From an uncultured Acidobacteriota bacterium (GTDB lineage: Bacteria; Acidobacteriota; JAAYUB01), in NCBI GenBank assembly GCA_937925645.1, contig CALAMB010000062.1, forward strand, positions 1 to 9,781: DNA of 9,781 nt, in the 5' to 3' direction. The notes beneath the pieces were generated by a model that saw nothing but the letters and a program-made list of their open reading frames with translations, was not told the origin of the DNA and searched no databases. Each line of letters begins with the position of its first letter. Position 1 is the first letter of the stretch. Below, piece by piece: positions 1-5,825 of the stretch. Both the position numbers and the translations under genes were made by a program.

Positions 1-884
1 ACCGGGATGAATCCGCGGGCCGTCTCGAGGCCCGCCTTGTCCAGCCCCAGGCCGGCGGTGAAGGGCGCCCGTCCCACGGCCAGCAGCACCTTTTCAAAGG
101 CGGCTTCCGCCACCTTGCCGGCGGCGTCCTTGACAGAGAGCACCGCGCCGTCGGAGCCCGTCTTCAGGGCCTCCACCACCGCCCCCGTCTGGTAGCGGAT
201 CTTCCGTTTCTTGAACGCCTTCTCCAGTTCCGCCGACACCTCCTCGTCCTCGAGGGGGAGCAGGTGGGGCAGCATCTCGATCACCGTGACCTCGCTGCCG
301 AGGGCGGCGTAGATCGAGGCGAACTCCACGCCCACCGCCCCGGCCCCGATCACCGCCAGCGTTTTGGGCGGCTCCGCCAGGCGAAGCATGTCGGTGCTGG
401 AGAGCACCACCCGGCCGTCGAAGCGGATGTGGGGGAGCTGCTTCGGCTCCGAGCCCGTGGCGATGATGACGTGCCGGGACTCGATCGTCTGGGCGGTGCC
501 GTCGGCGGCCTCCAGCCGCAGGGTGTGGGGGTTCTCGAACGCACCGTGCGCCCGGAACGCCGTCACGTTGTTTTTCTTGAGCAGGAAGGCCACACCCTTC
601 GTCAGGCCGGTGACCACCTTGTCCTTGCGCTGGTGCATGCGGCCCATGTCGAAGCGGTACCCGTCGACGACGATCCCGTGGTCGCCCAGGTGGGCCATGT
701 GAGCGTAGAGCTCCGCGCTATGGATCATGGCCTTCGTGGGGATGCAGCCCACGTTGAGGCACGTGCCGCCGAAGGTGGCGTCCTTCTCCACGATGGCGGT
801 CCTGAGGCCGAGCTGGGCGGCCTTGATCGCCGCCACATAGCCGCCGGGGCCGCTGCCGATGACGACAACATCAAACGTGTCCAT
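1..884 (-). CDS. lpdA: Dihydrolipoyl dehydrogenase (E3), N-terminal 294 codons, cut by left edge
   Basis: This is the FAD-dependent E3 subunit of 2-oxoacid dehydrogenase complexes (or of glycine cleavage); it reoxidises dihydrolipoamide and passes electrons to NAD+ in the cytoplasm. Translating the minus strand from the ATG at 884-882 gives an open frame to the window edge. It shows the FAD-binding GSGPGG at residues 10-15, the redox-active disulfide motif GGTCLNVGCIPTK (C42 and C47), an ATG motif at 142-144, a second Rossmann fold VIGAGAVGVEF at 178-188 for NAD, and VGRAP at 270-274. The missing C-terminus would hold the dimer interface and the His-Glu catalytic dyad. Start choice: MDTFDVVVIG is the expected family N-terminus, and a GAGAGGA purine run lies just upstream. 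It is divergent from the PilZ gene. Glutathione or mercuric reductase are less likely, given the CLNVGCIPTK sequence. Which complex it serves cannot be told here. Confidence 0.95.
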   Translation of the reverse strand, partial: MDTFDVVVIGSGPGGYVAAIKAAQLGLRTAIVEKDATFGGTCLNVGCIPTKAMIHSAELYAHMAHLGDHGIVVDGYRFDMGRMHQRKDKVVTGLTKGVAFLLKKNNVTAFRAHGAFENPHTLRLEAADGTAQTIESRHVIIATGSEPKQLPHIRFDGRVVLSSTDMLRLAEPPKTLAVIGAGAVGVEFASIYAALGSEVTVIEMLPHLLPLEDEEVSAELEKAFKKRKIRYQTGAVVEALKTGSDGAVLSVKDAAGKVAEAAFEKVLLAVGRAPFTAGLGLDKAGLETARGFIP

Positions 885-911
885 GACTTCCTCTCTTCGG
901 TTGGTTCATCC

Positions 912-947
912 TCCGGCGGCGCCAAGCGGCCGGCCGCGGGCGCCGGA
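912..947 (-). promoter_or_regulatory. GC-rich stem-loop in the lpdA leader
   Basis: TCCGGCG (912-918) is complementary to CGCCGGA (941-947), and between them sits the perfect 12-bp palindrome GCGGCCGGCCGC (926-937). A competing pairing, GGCGCC (918-923) with GGCGCC (939-944), is also possible. If lpdA starts near 957, this would be a very stable structure in the 5' leader, ending about 27 nt before the start codon. It could be a leader hairpin or a DNA operator; the high GC content makes chance palindromes more likely, so function is inference only. Confidence 0.35.
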
Positions 948-963
948 TTCGGAGAGACAGCCA

Positions 964-972
964 ATTGTAGCA
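964..972 (-). promoter_or_regulatory. Probable extended -10 promoter for lpdA
   Basis: Read on the minus strand, positions 972-964 are TGCTACAAT: an extended -10 (TGn) followed by TACAAT, five of six matches to TATAAT. No good -35 is seen at 16-18 bp spacing, which is acceptable for an extended -10. Transcription would start near 957 and leave a leader of roughly 70 nt before the ATG at 884. Confidence 0.45.
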
Positions 973-999
973 GAATTCGTCCGACGCCAGTATTTTTCA

Positions 1000-1027
1000 T
1001 TCAATTGCCTGCCGTTTCCGATATAAT
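1000..1027 (+). promoter_or_regulatory. Sigma-70-like promoter for the PilZ gene
   Basis: A perfect TATAAT lies at 1022-1027, with a weak -35 candidate TTCAAT at 1000-1005 (16-bp spacer). The 961-1027 stretch is clearly more AT-rich than its surroundings. The start codon is at 1039, only 11 nt past the -10 box, so transcription would start about 4-6 nt before the ATG. This implies a leaderless or nearly leaderless mRNA. Confidence 0.6.
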
Positions 1028-1038
1028 AGGCCGCTGTT

Positions 1039-1407
1039 ATGGATGACGATTTGATCAGCTCCGATTTCCTGACCGACGCGCTCGACGAGAAGCGCGGTTA
1101 CCCCCGGTACGTGCTCAACGTGCCGCTGCGGATGCGCGGACTGAATTCCCGCGGCGAAGACATCGACACCGACATCGAGGTGGTCGATATCAGCGTGGCC
1201 GGCATCGGCTTCCGCTCCCGCCGCCGCTTCGAGGACGGCGACATCCTGTACGTCTCGCTCAAAGGAAAGGACTACACCTCCGACGTCAGCATCCAGATCG
1301 TCTGGAAGGAGGGGCAGCAGAACCGGTACGGCGCGCGCATCCTCGCCGTCTCGTCCGTGGCGGCGTCCAACGCGTCGCCCGCCCCCAAGGCGCCGCAACC
1401 CAGCTGA
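1039..1407 (+). CDS. Single-domain PilZ protein (predicted c-di-GMP receptor)
   Basis: A 122-residue soluble protein with one PilZ domain. Both signature motifs that bind cyclic di-GMP are intact: RxxxR at R19-R23 (KRGYPR) and DxSxxG at D50-S52-G55 (VDISVAGIGF). The rest follows the PilZ beta-barrel pattern, with a later strand ending in NRYGARIL. An Ala/Ser/Pro-rich tail of about 18 residues follows. Stand-alone PilZ proteins act as c-di-GMP adaptors for motility, secretion or exopolysaccharide synthesis; the partner cannot be told from this sequence. The ATG at 1039 has no Shine-Dalgarno sequence and lies 11 nt after a TATAAT box; a TTG at 1051 is a less likely start. The gene stands between the divergent lpdA and the phosphatase gene, with gaps of 154 and 99 bp, so it is probably its own transcription unit or the first gene of one. 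Confidence 0.9.
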   Translation: MDDDLISSDFLTDALDEKRGYPRYVLNVPLRMRGLNSRGEDIDTDIEVVDISVAGIGFRSRRRFEDGDILYVSLKGKDYTSDVSIQIVWKEGQQNRYGARILAVSSVAASNASPAPKAPQPS

Positions 1408-1506
1408 TTTCCCGTCCGGCGCCCCACGCTGCGAGCCCCGTCGGAGCTGGTGGCCCGACACCGCGTTTTGCGCTATGTTTTGCACTCGATCCTGTCAAGG
1501 CGGCGA

Positions 1507-2691
1507 ATGACCAAGAGCGCTCTGAAACCCGTGATCGGTTCCGTACTGCTGCTGGTCGCCCTGTCGGCGCTGTGGGCGCTCACCGGCAGCCCGTTCCGGA
1601 AACCCCCCCGCCACGTCATCCTCATGATCGGCGACGGGATGGGCATCAACTCCTGGGTGCACGCGCACTATTTCCGGTTCGGGGCCACGGCCGATTCGCT
1701 GGACGACCGCCTGACCATGGAGTCCCTGCCGGTCACGGGCCTGGTGTACACGCATTCCGCCGACCGCCTGGTGACCGATTCCGCGGCGTCGGCCTCCGCG
1801 CTGTACACCGGACGGAAGGTGCGGAACGGCAACCTCTCGGTGGCTCCGGACGGCGCGGTCCTCACCACCGTATTCGAAGAAGCCGCCCGGGAGGGACTCG
1901 CCGTCGGGCTGGTCACCACCGGACCGGTCACGCACGCCACCCCCGCCGCGGCGTACGCCCATGTCACGAAGCGGAGCAGCTACCACCAGATCTTCGACTG
2001 GCTGCTCCGGACCAAGCCCGACCTGGTTCTGGGCGGCGGCACCGCGGCCAAATGGCGGCACCTCCCGCCCGACTTCGCCCGGCGGGCCCGCGCCGCCGGC
2101 TACACGGTCTGCCAAAGCGCCGAGGCGCTTCAGTCCGCCCGGTCACTGCCGCTGCTCGGCGTGTTCGGCGGCGAGCGCCTGCCCTACGAGTGGGACTGGG
2201 ACACAGGCGCCGCCACGGTGCCCCACCTGTCCGACCTCGTGTCGGCGGCGCTGGACCGGCTCGGCGAGGATCCCGACGGTTTCATCCTCATGATCGAGGG
2301 CGGCTCCATCGACACGGCCAACCACGACAACGCGCTGGAACGCGCCGTGGGCGAAGTGCTGGAGTTCGACCGCTGCGTGGGGCAGGTCCAGGAGTGGGTG
2401 AAAACCCACAGCTCCTGGAACAACGCGCTGCTCGTCGTGACCGCCGACCACGAAACGGGCGAGCTGTCGGTCCGCGATCCCGGCAAGTCGTCCGCCTATG
2501 GCCCGGCCAAATCCATCGGCCCCGGCACCGCCCTGTCCGCCAACACGATCGCGGGCGGCGACTACGGCTCGGACGACCACTCGGCCGCGGTGGTGGCGGT
2601 CTTCGCCCGGGGCGCGGGCAGCGGCGACCTGAGCGGCGTGATGGACAACACGCGCATCCACAAAGTGCTGCGCCAGGCGCTCAGACCGTGA
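1507..2691 (+). CDS. Alkaline phosphatase (PhoA superfamily), membrane-anchored
   Basis: Hydrolyses phosphate monoesters outside the cytoplasmic membrane with a serine nucleophile and a bimetal (zinc) centre. The frame is open from an ATG at 1450, but the ATG at 1507 (394 residues) is preferred: AAGG lies 6 nt upstream and it places the hydrophobic segment (residues 9-27) near the N-terminus. No clear signal peptidase site or lipobox follows, so it is probably a signal anchor. Family motifs, all intact: metal ligand D43 in ILMIGDGMG, nucleophile S92 in TDSAASASALYTG, THATPAAAYAHV (H143, T145), E264, D269 and H273 in MIEGGSIDTANH, D314 and H315 in VTADHETG, and H358 in YGSDDHSA. The position of E. 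coli K328 is T270, so magnesium or rate properties may differ from E. coli PhoA. No Pho-box-like repeat was seen in the 99-bp upstream gap. The next gene begins 34 nt downstream. Confidence 0.93.
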   Translation: MTKSALKPVIGSVLLLVALSALWALTGSPFRKPPRHVILMIGDGMGINSWVHAHYFRFGATADSLDDRLTMESLPVTGLVYTHSADRLVTDSAASASALYTGRKVRNGNLSVAPDGAVLTTVFEEAAREGLAVGLVTTGPVTHATPAAAYAHVTKRSSYHQIFDWLLRTKPDLVLGGGTAAKWRHLPPDFARRARAAGYTVCQSAEALQSARSLPLLGVFGGERLPYEWDWDTGAATVPHLSDLVSAALDRLGEDPDGFILMIEGGSIDTANHDNALERAVGEVLEFDRCVGQVQEWVKTHSSWNNALLVVTADHETGELSVRDPGKSSAYGPAKSIGPGTALSANTIAGGDYGSDDHSAAVVAVFARGAGSGDLSGVMDNTRIHKVLRQALRP

Positions 2692-2725
2692 TCCCGCCGC
2701 CCGGGGGCGCTTCCCGCAACCGACC

Positions 2726-3196
2726 ATGACACCGCCGCGCCTGTACACCCGCCACATCTTCGAAGGACTCGCCGAGCCGGGGCTGGACGATTTGTATGCC
2801 AGCCTGGTCATCGGCCGGCGGACCCGCCGGGTGGACCTCCCCGGCCGGGTGTGCCGGGCCGGGATCATGAAGACCCTGCTCGGTTACGAGGTCAAGCTCG
2901 GCAGTGTCCGCAAGAGCTGCCCCGACGAGGTGACCGCCCGCTACCTGGCTGTTTTCGGCAGTCTGGGCCTCGACTCGGTCCTCATCCCGTACAACCCGGT
3001 GGAGACGGCCGCGGTTCTGCCCGCGATTGAGCGCGCGTTCGCCGCACTGGAGCCGGCGGTCCGGTCGTTCGCCGTCCAGAACGGCCGGCCGGAGCGGACC
3101 GCCGCCCTGCGACGCCGCCTGTTCCGGCGGCTGGCCCAGCGGATCCGCGCGCTGTCGGCCGGCGCGGTTCTCGCCGGCGAGGGCGGCATCCCATGA
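2726..3196 (+). CDS. Unrecognised conserved-looking protein, coupled to the Fe-S gene
   Basis: I do not recognise this 156-residue protein. It is soluble, Arg-rich, and has no signal peptide or membrane segment. Residues 45-110 look like a compact alpha/beta unit (GYEVKLGSVRKSC then ARYLAVFGSLGLDSVLIPYNP, followed by an Ala-rich helix); residues 120-145 form a strongly basic helix. It has two cysteines, C43 and C65. That it is real is supported by uniform high-GC codon use, its length, and its stop codon overlapping the next start (ATGA at 3193-3196), a sign of translational coupling with the Fe-S protein. The start is uncertain: the ATG at 2726 has no clear Shine-Dalgarno sequence, and an in-frame ATG at 2867 (MKTLLGYEVKLG) would begin just before the most protein-like part. 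A role with the Fe-S protein is inferred from position only. Confidence 0.65.
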   Translation: MTPPRLYTRHIFEGLAEPGLDDLYASLVIGRRTRRVDLPGRVCRAGIMKTLLGYEVKLGSVRKSCPDEVTARYLAVFGSLGLDSVLIPYNPVETAAVLPAIERAFAALEPAVRSFAVQNGRPERTAALRRRLFRRLAQRIRALSAGAVLAGEGGIP

Positions 3197-4365
3197 CCCG
3201 CCGCGGTCCCGCGGAGCCGCCGGCCCGCCGTTCAGCCGACGCCGACCCGTGGGCGCCGCTGCTGGAGGCGCTGACCGGCTGCGTCAACTGCGGCAAATGC
3301 CTGCCGGACTGTTCCCTGTACCAGTTGTCCCGCCGCGAGGAAGACGGCCTCCGCGGCAAGATCAACGTGTTGCGCCGGCACCTGGGCGCGGGACTTCCCC
3401 CGTCGCCCGCCGCCACCCGGCTGTTCTGGCGCTGCCTCCTGTGCCTCCGCTGCCAGGACGCCTGCCCCTCGGGCATCGAACTGCTGCGGGTCCTGGACGC
3501 CGCCCGGACCGCCCTGCACGCCCGCGGCCTGGCGCCCGCCATTGACCGGCCGGGCGCGCACCGGGCGGGCGCCGTCATCCGGGCCGTGCGCCGGCGGCAG
3601 GCCGTCTCGCCTCCTCCACACCTGCGGCCGATCCGGCCGGCCCCGCCCCGGCAGACCCTGCCGACGGCGGCCGGCGACCGACCGGCGACGCTGCTGGTCA
3701 GCCCCCTGGGGCGCGCGGTCTGGGGACCGGCGCTGGCCGACGCGGTGGCCCTCTTCCGCCGGGGCGGCTTCAATCCGGCCGTCCGGATGCTTCGCGGTCC
3801 CAGCCCCGTCCGGCTGGCCTGGCGGGGGGACGCCGAGGGGCTGCGGGCCGCTCTGGCGGCCCCATTTGCCGGCGCGCCGATGCCGGCGACGCTGCTCTTC
3901 CTGGAGCCGGAGCTGGCGTTGCTTTGGCGTACGCACGGCGTCCCGGCCGAGGTGATCGACCTGGAGGGCTGGCTGCTCGCCGGCGGCGCGGCGAACTCGG
4001 CGAACGATCCCCCGTTTACCACGCTGCCGGCGCCCGTGCCCATGGCCGCCGCCGACTGGCTGGACTGGCTGGGGCGTTGGCGCGCGCTGGCCCCGGCCGC
4101 GTGGCGGCCGCCGCCGATCGAGAGCCGGGGGTTGCGCGCCGAACCGCTCGTCCCCATCGACCCGGCGGCCGCGCGCGACCTGGCGCGGCGATGGCTCCGC
4201 CTGGCCGGCACGGCCGGCGCCGGCGCCGTGGCGATCGCCTCGCCGCGAACCCAAAGCTGGCTTCGGAGCAGCGGGGAATCCGCACCGGCCCTCCGGCCGC
4301 TGGCCGGCCTCGCCGTCCGCTGGCCGGCCGCGAATTCCCTTGATGCCCCGGGCCAGATGTGCTAA
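3193..4365 (+). CDS. Dicluster 4Fe-4S protein, GlcF/LutA-like but with cysteine-less C-terminal half
   Basis: A 390-residue protein. The N-terminal 100 residues are a bacterial dicluster ferredoxin module: CxxCxxCxxxC at C30, C33, C36, C40 (GCVNCGKCLPDC) and CxxCxxCxxxCP at C81, C84, C87, C91, typical of GlcF, LutB/A, HdrC/D and related electron-transfer subunits. Total length also matches GlcF-type proteins, which carry two CCG cysteine-rich domains after the ferredoxin module. Here residues 100-389 contain no cysteine at all; the only other one is the last residue, C390. Segments such as ATLLFLEPELALLW...VPAEVIDLEGWL (about 235-265) and AGAVAIASPRTQSWL (about 345-360) resemble the frame of CCG domains without their ligands. 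It starts by ATGA overlap with the previous gene, with GAGGG 9 nt upstream. No FAD-binding GlcD-like partner is in the window. Substrate and partner are unknown. It is cytoplasmic by sequence. Confidence 0.85.
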   Translation: MTRRGPAEPPARRSADADPWAPLLEALTGCVNCGKCLPDCSLYQLSRREEDGLRGKINVLRRHLGAGLPPSPAATRLFWRCLLCLRCQDACPSGIELLRVLDAARTALHARGLAPAIDRPGAHRAGAVIRAVRRRQAVSPPPHLRPIRPAPPRQTLPTAAGDRPATLLVSPLGRAVWGPALADAVALFRRGGFNPAVRMLRGPSPVRLAWRGDAEGLRAALAAPFAGAPMPATLLFLEPELALLWRTHGVPAEVIDLEGWLLAGGAANSANDPPFTTLPAPVPMAAADWLDWLGRWRALAPAAWRPPPIESRGLRAEPLVPIDPAAARDLARRWLRLAGTAGAGAVAIASPRTQSWLRSSGESAPALRPLAGLAVRWPAANSLDAPGQMC

Positions 4366-4396
4366 TGAATACGGGTCGCTCGAGGACGGGCAACGC

Positions 4397-5128
4397 ATGT
4401 CCAGAATCAAACACATCTTGATCACAATCACGAAGCTGGCCACGCTGACCGCCCTGCCGCTGGTGCTGATGCTGCTCGGGGCGTTCGTCACCATGCTGAT
4501 CACCATCCGCGGCCGCGAGGTGATCGTGCCCAACCTGGCGGGCATCGAGCAGGACGCGGCCATGAACCTGCTCAGGAAGAACCGCCTCAGCGGCGTCATC
4601 GCGGGCACGCGCTTCTCGTCCGACTTCCCGGCCGGCCAGGTGATTCAGCAAACCCCCGAGCCCGGCAGCCGGGTGAAGGCGGGCAAGAACGTCAAGCTGT
4701 TTCTCAGCGAGGGCCGCAAGCAGGTGGAGGTGCCCCGGCTGGTGGGCATGACCCTCCGGGAGGCGCAGGCCGTGCTCGGCCAGGTGGGGCTGCGAATCGG
4801 GCTGATCAGCCGCGCCGCGTTGCTGGCCTCCGCCCGCGAGCAGATCGTCGAGCAGCTCCCGGTGGCCGGCGAGCGCAACATCGCCACCCCGTACGTGAAC
4901 CTGCTGGTCAACGTCCCATCCGGCGATTTCAACTACGTCATGCCGGACCTGCGCGGCTTCGACGCCCACAACGTGACGACCTTTCTGAACCGGAACGGTT
5001 TTCTGCTGCGCCCCGCCGAGCACGAGGTGTCTTTCACCCAGCGGCCGGGACTGGTTCTGATGCATTATCCCGAACCGGGCTACCCGTTCAGCCGGAGTTC
5101 GCCCGTCACCCTGGTGGTGTCCCGATGA
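4397..5128 (+). CDS. Membrane-anchored protein with three PASTA domains (no kinase domain)
   Basis: A 243-residue protein: a short basic N-terminus, one transmembrane segment (about residues 8-37) and then three consecutive PASTA repeats at about 40-106 (VIVPNLAGIEQDAA, ending VKLFLSEG), 109-175 (VEVPRLVGMTLREAQ, ending VNLLVNVPSG) and 179-243 (YVMPDLRGFDAHN, ending VTLVVSR). PASTA domains in PknB kinases and class A/B PBPs lie outside the membrane and bind or sense peptidoglycan/muropeptides; here there is neither a kinase nor a transpeptidase domain. The frame is open from 4340, but the ATG at 4397 is preferred because it avoids overlap with the Fe-S gene (stop at 4365) and puts the membrane segment at the N-terminus; a GAGG lies 11 nt upstream. 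The stop overlaps the rpe start (ATGA at 5125-5128). Periplasmic peptidoglycan binding is an inference from the domain family. Confidence 0.88.
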   Translation: MSRIKHILITITKLATLTALPLVLMLLGAFVTMLITIRGREVIVPNLAGIEQDAAMNLLRKNRLSGVIAGTRFSSDFPAGQVIQQTPEPGSRVKAGKNVKLFLSEGRKQVEVPRLVGMTLREAQAVLGQVGLRIGLISRAALLASAREQIVEQLPVAGERNIATPYVNLLVNVPSGDFNYVMPDLRGFDAHNVTTFLNRNGFLLRPAEHEVSFTQRPGLVLMHYPEPGYPFSRSSPVTLVVSR

Positions 5129-5784
5129 ACCGAAAACGATATCTGGCCCCCTCGCTGCTGTCCGCCGATTTCGCCAACCTGGAATCGGCCGTCCGCCTGG
5201 TCGAAACCAGCGGCGCCGCGCTCATTCACCTGGACGTCATGGACGGCCATTTCGTCCCCAACCTGACCATCGGCCCGCCGGTGATCCGCGCCCTGCGCCG
5301 GATCACCACCCTCCGCCTCGACGTCCATCTGATGATCGCCAACCCGGAGCGGAGCCTCGACGACTACATCGCCGCGGGCGCCGACATGCTCAGTGTCCAC
5401 GTCGAGGCCGATCCCCATCTGCACCGCACCATCACCCGGATCCGCGAAGCCGGCCGGCGCGCCGGCGTGGCGCTGAACCCGGCTACGCCCGCCGCGGCCG
5501 TACTGGAAATCCTGCCCTGGCTGGATTTCGTCCTGGTCATGACGGTCAACCCGGGCTTCGGCGGCCAGAAGTTCATCCCCACGGTGCTGCCCAAGATCCG
5601 GGCGCTGCGCGACGCCATCGACCGCCAGGGCCTCGACGTGGACATCTCGGTGGACGGCGGCGTCGGCACCGACACGCTGCCCCAGCTCGTCGAGGCCGGC
5701 GTGACCATCGCCGTGGCCGGCGCGGCCGTGTTCCGGGCGCCCGATCCCGCTGCCGCTATCCGGGCCTTGCAAGCTATGCTATAA
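5125..5784 (+). CDS. rpe: Ribulose-phosphate 3-epimerase
   Basis: Interconverts D-ribulose 5-phosphate and D-xylulose 5-phosphate in the pentose phosphate pathway (cytoplasm). The 219-residue length and TIM-barrel motifs match the family throughout: APSLLSADFANL at 8-19, HLDVMDGHFVPN at 35-46 (metal ligands H35 and D37), DVHLMI with H68, MTVNPGFGGQKF at 139-150 for phosphate binding, and SVDGGV with the second catalytic aspartate D177. It overlaps the PASTA gene by ATGA, and a GGTGG lies 7 nt before the start, so the two are probably translated together. Its last codons also contain an extended -10 promoter (5777-5785) for bamD, and its stop TAA overlaps an ATG (TAATG) that could be read as an alternative bamD start. 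Confidence 0.97.
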   Translation: MNRKRYLAPSLLSADFANLESAVRLVETSGAALIHLDVMDGHFVPNLTIGPPVIRALRRITTLRLDVHLMIANPERSLDDYIAAGADMLSVHVEADPHLHRTITRIREAGRRAGVALNPATPAAAVLEILPWLDFVLVMTVNPGFGGQKFIPTVLPKIRALRDAIDRQGLDVDISVDGGVGTDTLPQLVEAGVTIAVAGAAVFRAPDPAAAIRALQAML

Positions 5785-5785
5785 T
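5777..5785 (+). promoter_or_regulatory. Extended -10 promoter for bamD inside the 3' end of rpe
   Basis: TGCTATAAT at 5777-5785 is a perfect TATAAT preceded by TGn. No convincing -35 is seen upstream, as often with extended -10 sites. Transcription would start near 5792, leaving about 30 nt of leader that includes the GGAGG at 5811-5815. It would let bamD be expressed independently of rpe. Because the site is made of rpe codons (Tyr-free Ala-Met-Leu-stop), some or all of it could be chance. Confidence 0.45.
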
Positions 5786-5810
5786 GGGCGGCCGTTCCGA
5801 TCCGCCCCGT

Positions 5811-5825
5811 GGAGGTTCCGCTTTG
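5811..5825 (+). promoter_or_regulatory. Shine-Dalgarno site deciding a TTG start for bamD
   Basis: GGAGG at 5811-5815 is followed by a 7-nt spacer and TTG at 5823-5825. This is the best ribosome binding site near the beginning of bamD; the in-frame ATG at 5784 has none. Starting at TTG gives MPWKKW before the hydrophobic segment, a normal lipoprotein signal n-region, whereas the ATG start would add 13 residues (GGRSDPPRGG...) partly encoded by the Shine-Dalgarno itself. Confidence 0.65.

Noticed and set aside
264..1046. A 260-codon plus-strand open frame opposite lpdA
   Set aside because: It lies antisense to a clearly conserved dihydrolipoyl dehydrogenase frame. Its His/Asp/Gly/Arg-rich composition is typical of reverse-strand shadows in GC-rich DNA.
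1408..1506. A promoter for the alkaline phosphatase in the 99-bp gap (TATGTT near 1474)
   Set aside because: The -10 candidate is poor (four of six) and no -35 is found at proper spacing; no Pho-box-like direct repeats are visible either.
1572..2729. A 385-codon plus-strand frame overlapping the alkaline phosphatase in another frame
   Set aside because: It has Arg/Gly/His/Pro-rich shadow composition. The phosphatase frame contains all catalytic motifs.
3232..4608. A 458-codon minus-strand open frame opposite the Fe-S and PASTA genes
   Set aside because: It is a long antisense frame caused by high GC. The plus strand has perfect ferredoxin motifs and coupled starts, and the antisense protein shows no domain.
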